Source of the DNA: Bog-532 sp963830385
GTDB lineage: Bacteria; Actinomycetota; Actinomycetes; Streptosporangiales; Streptosporangiaceae
Reading direction: 5' to 3'
Length of the DNA: 64,000 bases
NCBI GenBank assembly: GCA_963830385.1
Contig: CAWHMD010000005.1
Span: forward strand, 806,001-870,000
The number at the start of each line of letters is the position of its first letter. Position 1 is the stretch's first letter. Of the stretch, positions 35,513 through 43,589 are shown piece after piece. The notes under the pieces were generated by a model, which saw only the letters and a program-made list of their open reading frames with translations, was not told the origin of the DNA and made no database searches. The position numbers and the translations under genes are program-made.

Positions 35513-35717
35513 GTGGAGCTATGGGGATTCGAACCCCAGACCTCTTCCATGCCATGGACGCCTGTCCCGTCTGGCTAGGTCGCGCTGGGTCGCGTTCGTG
35601 CAGTTCAGGGCGGTAGTACTGTCTGACTGGCACTGACCCGGTCCGGTGTCGGCCGGGGGCGTTGTCACTTGGATTGTCACTGGTTTTCCGGACCTCACGA
35701 TCGAAGGTGAGGTCCGG
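35513..35717. repeat. tRNA-3'-end-like attachment remnant plus flank, copy C
   Basis: Intact T-arm (GGGGTTCGAATCCCC on the minus strand) and acceptor end, no 5' tRNA half. The 200-bp flank nearly matches 6511-6716, ending ACCTCAC-ATCGAAG. It precedes two genes typical of integrative elements. Confidence 0.85.
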
Positions 35718-35745
35718 TATGGCAGCTCGAATCGAAGATTAATTA

Positions 35746-35964
35746 ATGACCGCCGAGCACGACGGGCGCGTGATCGCGACCGCGCGGTACAGCTCGCACG
35801 CGGCGGCTGATGGCCAGGGTGCCTGGATCGTTTCTGGTCTCCCCCACCGTCTGTTCACCCGGAATCAGGCGATCACGGCTATGGCGCTCGCGGAGCGGAT
35901 CGCTGCGGGCTACGGCGACGATGACCTGTTCGTAACCGGCTGGCGTGAGGAACTGGGGTTGTGA
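35746..35964 (+). CDS. Small protein (72 aa) of an integrative-element operon
   Basis: A compact alpha/beta protein (DGRVIATARYSSHAAADGQG, ALAERIAAGYGDDDLFVTGW) with no family I can name. ATG 35746 lies ~30 bp beyond the att repeat. Its TGA overlaps the GTG of the DUF2637 gene (GTGA), so the two are coupled. Such small genes commonly accompany DUF2637 genes in pSAM2-like actinomycete elements; a role in transfer, replication control or regulation is inference. Confidence 0.6.
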   Translation: MTAEHDGRVIATARYSSHAAADGQGAWIVSGLPHRLFTRNQAITAMALAERIAAGYGDDDLFVTGWREELGL

Positions 35965-36551
35965 CGGACCGCCTCATCAAGATCACCACGGCGCTCGCGG
36001 TGATGGCGGTAGCGGCCGTGGCCGCAGTGATCTCGTACCAGCACGCGTACGAGCTGGTGCGGGCGCACGGGGAGTCAGGGGTGACGGCGCGGCTGGCGCC
36101 ATTCACGGTGGACGGGCTGATCTGGGCCGCGTCCATGGTGATACTGGATGTAAGCCGCCGGGGCCAGCCGGTACCATGGCCGGCGGCGTGGAGCTTGGGG
36201 GCTGGGATCGTGGCCACGGTCGGCGCCAACCTGGCGCATGGGGTGGGGCACGGGCCGGTTGGCGCGCTGGTCAGCGCGTGGCCGGCGTTGGCGATGGTTG
36301 GATCGTTCGAGTTGCTGATGATGCTGATCCGCACCGGGCGTGGCACGCGGGCAGGTGACGCCGAGGCGGAGGCTCGGTATCAGCCGACACCATCGCTGGC
36401 GCAGGAAGCACCGTTGGAACTACCGGTTGCGCCAAGCCTGGAGCAGACCGTCCAGGCGCGCCACGACGCGGGCCACAGCCAGCGCGCCATCGCTCGCGAA
36501 CTCAACCTCGACCGCCGCAAGGTCAAACGCATCCTCGACCAAGCTGCATGA
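35961..36551 (+). CDS. DUF2637 membrane protein with C-terminal helix-turn-helix
   Basis: Four hydrophobic segments (ALAVMAVAAVAAVISYQHAY, FTVDGLIWAASMVILDV, SLGAGIVATVGANLAHG, LVSAWPALAMVGSFELLMML) define DUF2637, a family almost confined to actinomycete conjugative/integrative elements and plasmids, where it is linked to plasmid spread functions. After a linker the protein ends with QTVQARHDAGHSQRAIAREL and NLDRRKVKRILD, a short resolvase/MerR-like HTH that is common in this family. It is 196 aa and complete. With the att copy and integrase fragment nearby, it marks the residue of an AICE. Confidence 0.85.
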   Translation: MTDRLIKITTALAVMAVAAVAAVISYQHAYELVRAHGESGVTARLAPFTVDGLIWAASMVILDVSRRGQPVPWPAAWSLGAGIVATVGANLAHGVGHGPVGALVSAWPALAMVGSFELLMMLIRTGRGTRAGDAEAEARYQPTPSLAQEAPLELPVAPSLEQTVQARHDAGHSQRAIARELNLDRRKVKRILDQAA

Positions 36552-37066
36552 CTCAGCTGACAGCCCTGGAACTCAGTCACGCACCGTGACGGCACACTGT
36601 ATCTCGCCCGCTTCTTATCCGCCTGGCGCTGGGTCGGACCAGTCGGAATGGCGAGCAACGCGATCCCGAATGGTCATTCTGAGTCCGCTGGCGGGCGGGT
36701 TTCCGTGCGGGTGTCAGCGGCAGCGTGGTTGCTGCAGTGCGGCTGTGTGGTCATCACGGCACCCCTCCCGCCAGGGCAGCCGCAAGCCGCAGTTCGGATC
36801 GGCCGGTTCTTGCACGCGTAACCGTTCGTTCGGGCCGTACCCCAACCGCCGCAGACGTATAGGACGCCTGGGCAGCTGCAGCTCGGCGGAGTTCGCCGCG
36901 GGGCAGCTTCATGTGTGGGTTCGCCGTCCTCGGCGGGCCATACGGGAGCCGGTCAAGCGTGAACCTGCTCGACGGCCTGATCGCTTTGCTGCACGAGCCC
37001 AGCCCTTGCTGTCTCATCACCTTGATGCCCGGCGGCTCAGCCCAGCCGCGGCCGGGTGAGGGCCGT
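36552..37066. other. Intergenic region, no gene recognised
   Basis: 515 bp between the element remnant and the BTAD regulator. Frames here are Arg-rich and shadow-like. It should contain the regulator's promoter and the right boundary of the element. Confidence 0.4.
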
Positions 37067-40000
37067 ATGGTGGAGGCAATGGATGTGCGGTTGTTCGGCC
37101 AGCTTGAGGTGGCGGACGGCGGGGTGGCGCTCGCTGTCCGCGGCGCCAAGCAGCGGGCCCTGCTGGCTTTGCTTGCGCTGCATCGCGGCGAGCCTGTTAG
37201 TGCCGACTGGCTGATCGACGTGCTGTGGGGTGATGGGCTGGCGGCGAATCCGGCTAACGCCTTGCAGGCCCAGGTCGGCCAGCTGCGCCGTACTCTCGGG
37301 GCGGGCGCGATCGTCACCACAGAAGCCGGCTATGCCCTCGCGGTTGGTCCCGATGAGGTGGACGTCGTCCGCTTCGAGCAGCTGGTGGCAAGGGGACGGC
37401 GTCTGGCGGAGGCGGGCGAGATGGCGCAGGCGTCTGCCGTGCTGGGCGAGGCGCTTGGCCTGCGGCGGGGCGAGCCGCTGGCCGAGTTCGCCTATGCCGG
37501 CTTCGCTGACGCCGAACGGGCGCAGCTGGACGAGCTGACCCTGGTGGCGATCGAAACCCGAGCTGGGGCGGACCTGGTTCTGGGCCGCCACGAGGAGCTC
37601 GCCGGCGAGCTGGAGGCGGTGTGCCGGCAGCACCCGCTCCGCGAGCGCCTGTGGGAACTACTGATCCTTGCCCTGTACCGAGCCGGGCGGCAGGCCGATG
37701 CCCTGCGCGCTTACACCGAAGTCCGCGACCGCCTGGTCGGCGAGCTGGGCATCGATCCCGGCCCGGCGTTGCGGGAACTCCAGGCCCGGATCCTGGCCCA
37801 GGACTCCTCGCTCGCCCCAGCCGCCCCGGCTCCGGTCCGGGCGGCCGCGCCGGCGGCAGGCGGCAATTTGCGGGAGCGGCTGAGCAGCTTCGTCGGCCGC
37901 GACGCCGAGCTGGACCAGCTGCGCGAGGCAGTCCGTGCCAGCCGGCTGGTGACGCTGACCGGCCCGGGCGGGACGGGCAAGACCCGCCTGGCTGTGGAGG
38001 CCGCCGCCGCCCTGCGCGCCCAGTACCAAGACGGCGCCTGGCTGGTTGAGCTGGCCAGCGTCGCCGCGCCCGGCGGGGTCGCGCCGGCCGTGGCCGGCGC
38101 GCTCGGCGCGGTGGCGTCTGCGCTCGGGAGCCCTCAGCCTCCGGGATCGGTCGTGCAGCTCATCGTGCGCCACCTGGCCGGCCGGTCGCTGGTGGTTGTC
38201 CTCGACAACTGCGAGCACGTCATCGCCGAGGCAGCCGCGCTGGCCGACACCCTCGCCGGGGCGGTGCCGGGTCTGCGGCTGATAGCCACGAGCCGCGAGG
38301 CGCTCGGCATACCCGGGGAAGTCCTGGTGCCGGTGGCCGGTCTGGCCATCCCGGCCGCCGTGGAGCTGTTCGGCGACCGCGCCCGGGCCGTGCAGCCCGG
38401 TTTCCTCGCCGAAGAGGCCGGCGACGTCATCGAGGACATCTGCCGCCGGCTGGACGGCCTGCCCCTGGCCGTCGAGCTCGCCGCCGCCCGGCTCCGCGCG
38501 CTGCCGCTGGCCACCCTGGCGGAACGGCTCGACGACCGCTTCCGGCTGCTCACCGGCGGCGCCCGCACCGCCCTGCCCCGCCAGCAAACCCTGCGGGCGG
38601 TGGTGGACTGGAGCTACGACCTGCTGTTCGAGGACGAACGCCGCCTGTTCGCCCGGCTGGCCGCCTTCACCGGCGGCTGCGATCTCGCCGCCGCCGAAGC
38701 CATCTGCGCCGACGACCAGGTCCCGGCCGGCGAGATCCTCGACGTGCTGAGCCGGCTGGTCGACAAGTCCCTCGTCACTGGCCCCGGCACCGGTGGTGAG
38801 GCCCGGTTCAGCCAGCTCCAGACACTGTGGCAGTACGGCCGGGACCGCCTCGGCGAATCCGGCGAAGCTGACGCGATGCGCGCCAGGCACGGCGCCTATT
38901 ACCGGCGGATGGCCCAGGGTGCTCACGATGGCCTGCGCGGCGCCACCGGGCCGGGATGGCGGGATCGTCTGGCCTCGGAGTCGGGCAACCTGCGGGCCGC
39001 ACTCGACTGGTTCATCAGCAACAGGAACGCTGATGCGGCGCTGTCGCTCGCGTCGGGCATAGCCTGGCTGTGGTTCATCAACGGCGACTTCGCCGAAGGA
39101 GCCCGCTGGCTCGGTGATGCGCTCGGCGCCAGCGGGCAGCGCCATCCCGACCTGGGGGCGACCGCCCGCATCTGGCACGGTTATTGCGTGGGCATGTCCT
39201 CCAGCCCGGCGGCGGGCGTCGTTGAATGCGAGGAGGCCGTCGCCGCGCTGAGGGCCAGCGGTGACCTGGGCCGCCTGGGGGAGGCACTGGTGCTCTGCGC
39301 GACGGTGCAGGTGTTCGCGCACCAGTTCCGGCGCTCATTCAAGACCCTGGGCGAGGCACAGGATCTGCTGGAAGCAGCTGGCGACGGCTGGCTCCTCGCG
39401 ATCCACGACTTGATAGTCGCCTGGAACCTGGTGTCGTCGGGGCGGCTGGAGGACGCCGAGCCAGCCGCCCGTTCGAGCCTGGAGCGCTTCGACGCCGAGG
39501 GAGAGGTCCTGGCGGTCGTCTCTCCGCTAAACGCCCTGGCCGGCATCGCCGAGGCCCGCGGGGACCTTGATGCTGCCTCGGCGGCCTACGAGGCGCTGCT
39601 GGAGCGCTGCCGGGCCACCGGCCAGCCGCTGCAGGTGCCGTTCAGCCTGGTCGCCCTGGCCGGGCTGCGGGCCAGGCAAGGCGACGACGCCGCAGCCGAC
39701 GGTCTTTACCAGGAGGCGATCGGCTGCAGCGTCAACCCGTGGCTGTCGGCAGACGCGATGGTCGGCCAGGCGGCGGCCGCCCGACGGCTCGGTGACCTGG
39801 CGCGGGCCCGGGCGCTGCTCGACGCGGCAGGAAGCCACTACCGGCATGTCGATCTCCCGGCCGGCCCGCCCCGTGTGCTCGCCGGCCTGGCGTGGTGGGC
39901 GCTCGCCGCCGGCCACCCCGACGCCGCCGCCTTCGCCGCTGACGCCGCCGCACGCGCCTCGGCCAGCGGGGACCCGGCCACGCAGCTCCTCGCCGATACC

Positions 40001-40162
40001 GCCATGGCCGCAGTCACGGCGATCACCCACCCGACCCGCCACAACGCCGAGGTCTTCGCCGCGCTCACTCAGCAGCGCGCCCAGGGGCGGGCGTATCGCT
40101 CGCTCACCGATGAGCCCGATGTGGCCGCGCTCGCGGCTCGCCTGGCGCTGCCCGCTCACTGA
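37067..40162 (+). CDS. AfsR/SARP-type large regulator: BTAD + NB-ARC + TPR (1031 aa)
   Basis: An N-terminal winged helix (VRLFGQLEVADGGVALAVRG, LLALLALHRGEPVSADWLID) and BTAD (to about 245, ending GELGIDPGPALRELQARIL) come first. An NB-ARC ATPase follows (FVGRDAELDQLREAV; Walker A TGPGGTGKTRLAVEAA at ~300; Walker B VVVLDNCEHV; then RLDGLPLAVELAAARLRALP), with a C-terminal TPR array. This is the AfsR/GutR layout, used as ATP-switched activators of secondary metabolism or stress genes. Start ATG 37067 has GTGAGGG upstream; ATG 37079 is an alternative. The next plus-strand genes (40338, 40910) could be targets (inference). No missing motifs. Confidence 0.9.
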   Translation: MVEAMDVRLFGQLEVADGGVALAVRGAKQRALLALLALHRGEPVSADWLIDVLWGDGLAANPANALQAQVGQLRRTLGAGAIVTTEAGYALAVGPDEVDVVRFEQLVARGRRLAEAGEMAQASAVLGEALGLRRGEPLAEFAYAGFADAERAQLDELTLVAIETRAGADLVLGRHEELAGELEAVCRQHPLRERLWELLILALYRAGRQADALRAYTEVRDRLVGELGIDPGPALRELQARILAQDSSLAPAAPAPVRAAAPAAGGNLRERLSSFVGRDAELDQLREAVRASRLVTLTGPGGTGKTRLAVEAAAALRAQYQDGAWLVELASVAAPGGVAPAVAGALGAVASALGSPQPPGSVVQLIVRHLAGRSLVVVLDNCEHVIAEAAALADTLAGAVPGLRLIATSREALGIPGEVLVPVAGLAIPAAVELFGDRARAVQPGFLAEEAGDVIEDICRRLDGLPLAVELAAARLRALPLATLAERLDDRFRLLTGGARTALPRQQTLRAVVDWSYDLLFEDERRLFARLAAFTGGCDLAAAEAICADDQVPAGEILDVLSRLVDKSLVTGPGTGGEARFSQLQTLWQYGRDRLGESGEADAMRARHGAYYRRMAQGAHDGLRGATGPGWRDRLASESGNLRAALDWFISNRNADAALSLASGIAWLWFINGDFAEGARWLGDALGASGQRHPDLGATARIWHGYCVGMSSSPAAGVVECEEAVAALRASGDLGRLGEALVLCATVQVFAHQFRRSFKTLGEAQDLLEAAGDGWLLAIHDLIVAWNLVSSGRLEDAEPAARSSLERFDAEGEVLAVVSPLNALAGIAEARGDLDAASAAYEALLERCRATGQPLQVPFSLVALAGLRARQGDDAAADGLYQEAIGCSVNPWLSADAMVGQAAAARRLGDLARARALLDAAGSHYRHVDLPAGPPRVLAGLAWWALAAGHPDAAAFAADAAARASASGDPATQLLADTAMAAVTAITHPTRHNAEVFAALTQQRAQGRAYRSLTDEPDVAALAARLALPAH

Positions 40163-40337
40163 GCAGCCCGGCCTGGCAGAGACAGCCCCCGCCGCGGGTC
40201 GTTTCGCCGCGTTCCTTCGGGTGGCGGCGGCGTGACCCTCAGCAGACCACACGCCGAAGCTCTGGCCACCACCTGCAGCCAGCTGACCTCAGCGTCACCT
40301 CAGCGCCACCTCAGCGCACCCGAGCAACCTTGCAGCC

Positions 40338-40823
40338 ATGCAGTCAATGCGGGACGAGAACCCCAGCCACCATGACCTGGCCGCTGCCGGGCCTGCGGTT
40401 GATGTCCACGGCCGCGTGGTCACCGCCAAGCGGCGGGCCGCCGCGTGGTACCGGCAGGCGCAGCGCGCCGCCGACCCGGCCGCGGCCGCCACGGCGCTGC
40501 GGCTCGCCGTTCACGCCGACCCGGCCTTCGGGCTCGCCGTCGCCGACCTCGACGCCATCACCGGAACGGCGAGCCAAGGTCTTAGTCACCAGCAGATGAA
40601 CTGGGAGCGCCACCACATCGAAGTGGTCCGCGCCGCAGCCACCGGAAATGCCAGGCGAGCAGCTGACCTGCTCCGCGAGCACCTCGCCAGCGTCGGCTGC
40701 GATCCTCTCGCCTTCCGCATCACCGCCCTGCTCCGGCAGCCCGCGGCAAAGAACGACGACTTCGAGAGCCTGGCCAGCCAGCTTCCCGGTTGCCACGCAA
40801 GCCCATGGCCATGCTCACCATGA
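40338..40823 (+). CDS. Helical (TPR-like) hypothetical protein, 161 aa
   Basis: Rich in amphipathic helices: RRAAAWYRQAQRAADPAAAA, ALRLAVHADPAFGLAVADLD, QMNWERHHIEVVRAAATGNA and RRAADLLREHLASVGCDPLA. The WERHHIEVV-x-GN-x-A-REHL pattern resembles the TPR38-like proteins of actinobacteria. The last ~20 residues (HASPWPCSP) look unrelated, so the 3' end may be shifted. It is 175 bp downstream of the BTAD regulator and upstream of a DUF4386 gene, all on the same strand. Role unknown. Confidence 0.6.
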   Translation: MQSMRDENPSHHDLAAAGPAVDVHGRVVTAKRRAAAWYRQAQRAADPAAAATALRLAVHADPAFGLAVADLDAITGTASQGLSHQQMNWERHHIEVVRAAATGNARRAADLLREHLASVGCDPLAFRITALLRQPAAKNDDFESLASQLPGCHASPWPCSP

Positions 40824-40909
40824 CCGCCGGCCATCCTCCAGCGACAACCCCAGCACTCCGAACCGGAAACCCCAACCCGGCTGCGCACCTCACACGAAGG
40901 GATCAGGCC

Positions 40910-41602
40910 ATGACAACACCAGCGACCGTTTCCGCAAGACCACAGGAGCGACCCGTAGCTCACCGAAGGACCGCCGTGGTGGCAGGAGTGCTGTTCCTCT
41001 CGTTCACAGTCACCTTCTTCATCGGTAACACGCTGATCCACTCGTACTTCTCCAGTGCGGCCAGGCCCGCCAGCACCCTCATCACCGGCGTGCTGCTGAT
41101 CGGCCTCAGCGGCCTGGCCGACGCTGCGGTTGGTCTGGCGATGCGCCCAGTCCTGGCGCCCTGGGCACCGGTGCGCTCGCAGGTCTACTTCGTTCTGAGA
41201 GTGGCGGAGGGCCTCGCGGTCCTGGCGGCGTGCGCGTACTTCCTGACCAGCCGCAGTCAGTGGCACGACTACGCGCTGCCTGCCTACGCGCTTTCCGCCG
41301 TGGCCGGGCTGGTCCTGACGCCGGTCTTGCTGACGTCGCGGCTCGTGCCGCGGAGCCTGTCCGTGCTGGGCATCGCCGGCTACGCGTTGCTCCTGGCCGG
41401 CGTCGTCTGCGATCTGCTCGGGATCGCCGACATCGGCTGGCACGTGTCCCCCGCCGGAATCGTGTTCCTCGCCCCCGGCGGCCTGTTCGAGCTCTTGTTC
41501 CCGCTCCTGCTGATCGCCCGTGGCTTTTCCGCCGGAAGCCGGGCCCGCCCCGGGCCGGTTCACACGGGCAGTGCCCGGCACCAGGACGTCAAGGCCGCCT
41601 AA
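40910..41602 (+). CDS. DUF4386-family membrane protein (230 aa)
   Basis: Seven or so hydrophobic segments (TAVVAGVLFLSFTVTFFIGN, LITGVLLIGLSGLADAAVGL, SQVYFVLRVAEGLAVLAACA, YALSAVAGLVLTPVLLTSRL, VLGIAGYALLLAGVVCDLL, GGLFELLFPLLLIARGF). GGLFELxFPxxLIxRGF at the end is characteristic of DUF4386, an integral membrane family of unknown function. ATG 40910 is chosen because it follows GAAGGGATC and because upstream residues are not membrane-like; a longer in-frame start exists at 40790. It may be co-transcribed with the preceding gene. Confidence 0.82.
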   Translation: MTTPATVSARPQERPVAHRRTAVVAGVLFLSFTVTFFIGNTLIHSYFSSAARPASTLITGVLLIGLSGLADAAVGLAMRPVLAPWAPVRSQVYFVLRVAEGLAVLAACAYFLTSRSQWHDYALPAYALSAVAGLVLTPVLLTSRLVPRSLSVLGIAGYALLLAGVVCDLLGIADIGWHVSPAGIVFLAPGGLFELLFPLLLIARGFSAGSRARPGPVHTGSARHQDVKAA

Positions 41603-41829
41603 GAGAAAACCCGGCGCAGCACCACAGGCCCTGGTCACGGTGGCAGCTCGCACGAAGGGACCGCCCCCATGCTTCCAACTCTTCCCCCAGCGCTCGCCGG
41701 CTGCTCGGCGACTTCGGGCCATTCCCCAGCCCAGGTTGGGCCGGTGACCTATCAGAACCCGATACTGGCGGTCACAAAACGTGCCGTGCTGCTGCCCGGC
41801 CGTTGTCTCGCCAGCGTCCGGCCGTACCG

Positions 41830-42450
41830 TGTGCGCAGCCAAGCCGAGGTGGCCTATGGCAGCACCAGCCGAGAGCATCAGCATCTGCCTGGTCAGGGTG
41901 AAGGCGTTGGTGTGGGCGAAGAAATGCGACAGGGAGATGTTGTAACCCGCATAGAGGCGGGCTGCGACCCGCACGCCCTTCTCGCTGGCCAGCCACTCCG
42001 CCCACTGCTTCACCCGCGGGTCACGCCCGCGCTCCCCCAGCGCTTCCGCCGCGGCGTCGATCGGCCTCCTGCGGAATCTGCCCGTCTCCGGTCACGTAGC
42101 CCATCACACGCGCCGCGCGCTGTTGTTGGCGGTCGGCAGCTCAGCAATCACTCCCTCCGAATGCAGGCAGTACAGGCCCACGATGCAGGCGTCGACCGCC
42201 GACCGGGCAAGGAGCGCCGCCTCTTCGCCACGCCGTCCCCTGACCGCCCGGCGGATCCGCCTCTGGGCCACAGAAGCCTGAGCAGGCCGAGCTGCGCGGC
42301 GTCGTCCCCCGTCGCCTCTTCGCCAGGCCACCGCTTGCAGGTGACCAGCTTGAACGCCGCCCGCCGCATCCGGATGCGCGCGGCAGGTCGGGATACGGCA
42401 GCACTCCCCGGACTACCATCCATATGAGCTTCCAGATATCCCGACAGCAT
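41830..42450 (-). pseudogene. Unidentified gene broken by several frameshifts
   Basis: Protein-like segments occur in consecutive frames: RSAVDACIVGLYCLHSEGVI then LPTANNSARRV, next YVTGDGQIPQEA, then KQWAEWLASEKGVRVAARLY and LSHFFAHTNAFTLTRQMLML. The joins need indels near 42105 (an extra TG) and 42065 (an extra C). The order and style (HxxxH-like helices, DUF5677-like feel) suggest one ancestral helical protein. I cannot name it with confidence. No intact start or stop is evident. Confidence 0.5.
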
Positions 42451-42938
42451 GCAGCCAGCCTCGTAATCATCAATACCGCCACGGCCTCAGGGGCGCCGCG
42501 AGCGCGGGAGGAGCCTTAGCCGCGCCACAGACGTCTCATGCGGGCCGTTCGGGAAGGCGCCATCCGGGACTAGCACAGCCCGCGCGTCATCGTCGCCGGG
42601 GTCGGCCTGCCGATAGTACCTAGTGCAGGTTCATTGATACGGAAGAAAGTCACATGCACGAAGAGACCCGCAGGCAGCTCGGCCAGAACATCATCGGTCT
42701 GCAGAAGGAGTTGGCGCGCGTTGAAGAGCATTCACCCGGCATGGCGAACCCTTCCGTTCCCGGCCACGCAGCGCGGAGCGTCCGCCCGACCCGTGGCCAA
42801 CGCGATGCAGAGAGGATTCGCGCGGAACTCCTGATGGCCGAGGAGCAATACCGCTCCCATGGCGGCACCGACGAACACCTCCAGTCACTTGCCGGCGAGA
42901 TAGCAGGCGGCCACGGGTCCCGCAGGCCCGCGGATCGG
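42451..42938. other. Region upstream of lutC end; possible short gene
   Basis: A plus-strand ATG at 42654 with GGAAG eight bases before opens a charged helical frame (RRQLGQNIIGLQKELARVEE, AERIRAELLMAEEQYRSHGG). It then runs deep into the antisense of lutC (to 43304), so a real gene would have to be truncated or frameshifted here. Otherwise nothing recognised. Confidence 0.3.
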
Positions 42939-43589
42939 TTAGCAGATGATCACGTGCAGCTTGCGGGGACCGTGCACCCCCTCGACGCGGTCCAGTTCAA
43001 TGTCACTGGTAGCCGAAGGGCCGCTGATCCAGGTCAGCGGCCGGGTGGCGTTGAGCCTGGCCACCGCTTCCGGTACGGTGGCCACGATCTGCTCGGAGCG
43101 GAGCACGCAGACATGCAGGTCGGGCAGGAGCGTAATGATCCGGCGGCCCTGCCCCGCGGAGCCGTCCAGCACGATGGTGCCGGTCTCCGCGATCGCCACG
43201 GCCGCACCGGTGATCACCCCGGTTGTGCCTTCAAGCTGGTCTATGCCAAGGTTGCCGTTATCCCAGATCACATCGACCGCTGGGGGCAGCCAGTCCCCCG
43301 ATAGACCCGGTGGCACGACGACCGACGGGCGAGTACCGGGGACGGCGGATTCCTGGCCGGACGGCTGCCCGAAGATGTCAGCCACGATGTCCGCCACCCC
43401 CGTCTCAGCAGCCCGGTGTATGTGCCCCTTGTAGTCGAGCACCCGGTCGGCCAGGAGGTCGACCAAGTGCGGATCGCCGGGTGAATGATCACCGGTAGAC
43501 CGGTAGGTGCGACGCACATCCCCGGTCGCTGCGGAGCCGTTTCCCCCCGCCGCCCGGACCCGGCTCAGTACCTCCTCACGCGCGCTCAC
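42939..43589 (-). CDS. lutC: Lactate utilisation protein LutC (LUD domain), 216 aa
   Basis: LUD-domain subunit of the LutABC iron-sulfur L-lactate dehydrogenase complex, which oxidises L-lactate to pyruvate in the cytoplasm. Visible features: an N-terminal helix (REEVLSRVRAAGG), a central GITGAAVAIAETGTIVLDGS, and LLPDLHVCVLRSEQIVATVP then LTWISGPSATSDIELDRVEG with the terminal VHGPRKLHVII. The SGPSxTSDIE motif defines YkgG/LutC. GTG 43589 overlaps lutB's TGA (GTGA), so translation is coupled; a longer in-frame start at 43625 would lie inside lutB. It is the last gene of the ten-gene rhamnose operon. Confidence 0.93.
   Translation of the reverse strand: MSAREEVLSRVRAAGGNGSAATGDVRRTYRSTGDHSPGDPHLVDLLADRVLDYKGHIHRAAETGVADIVADIFGQPSGQESAVPGTRPSVVVPPGLSGDWLPPAVDVIWDNGNLGIDQLEGTTGVITGAAVAIAETGTIVLDGSAGQGRRIITLLPDLHVCVLRSEQIVATVPEAVARLNATRPLTWISGPSATSDIELDRVEGVHGPRKLHVIIC

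Noticed and set aside
37658..39322. 554-codon minus-strand frame in the BTAD regulator
   Set aside because: Antisense shadow; the plus-strand frame has clear BTAD and NB-ARC motifs.
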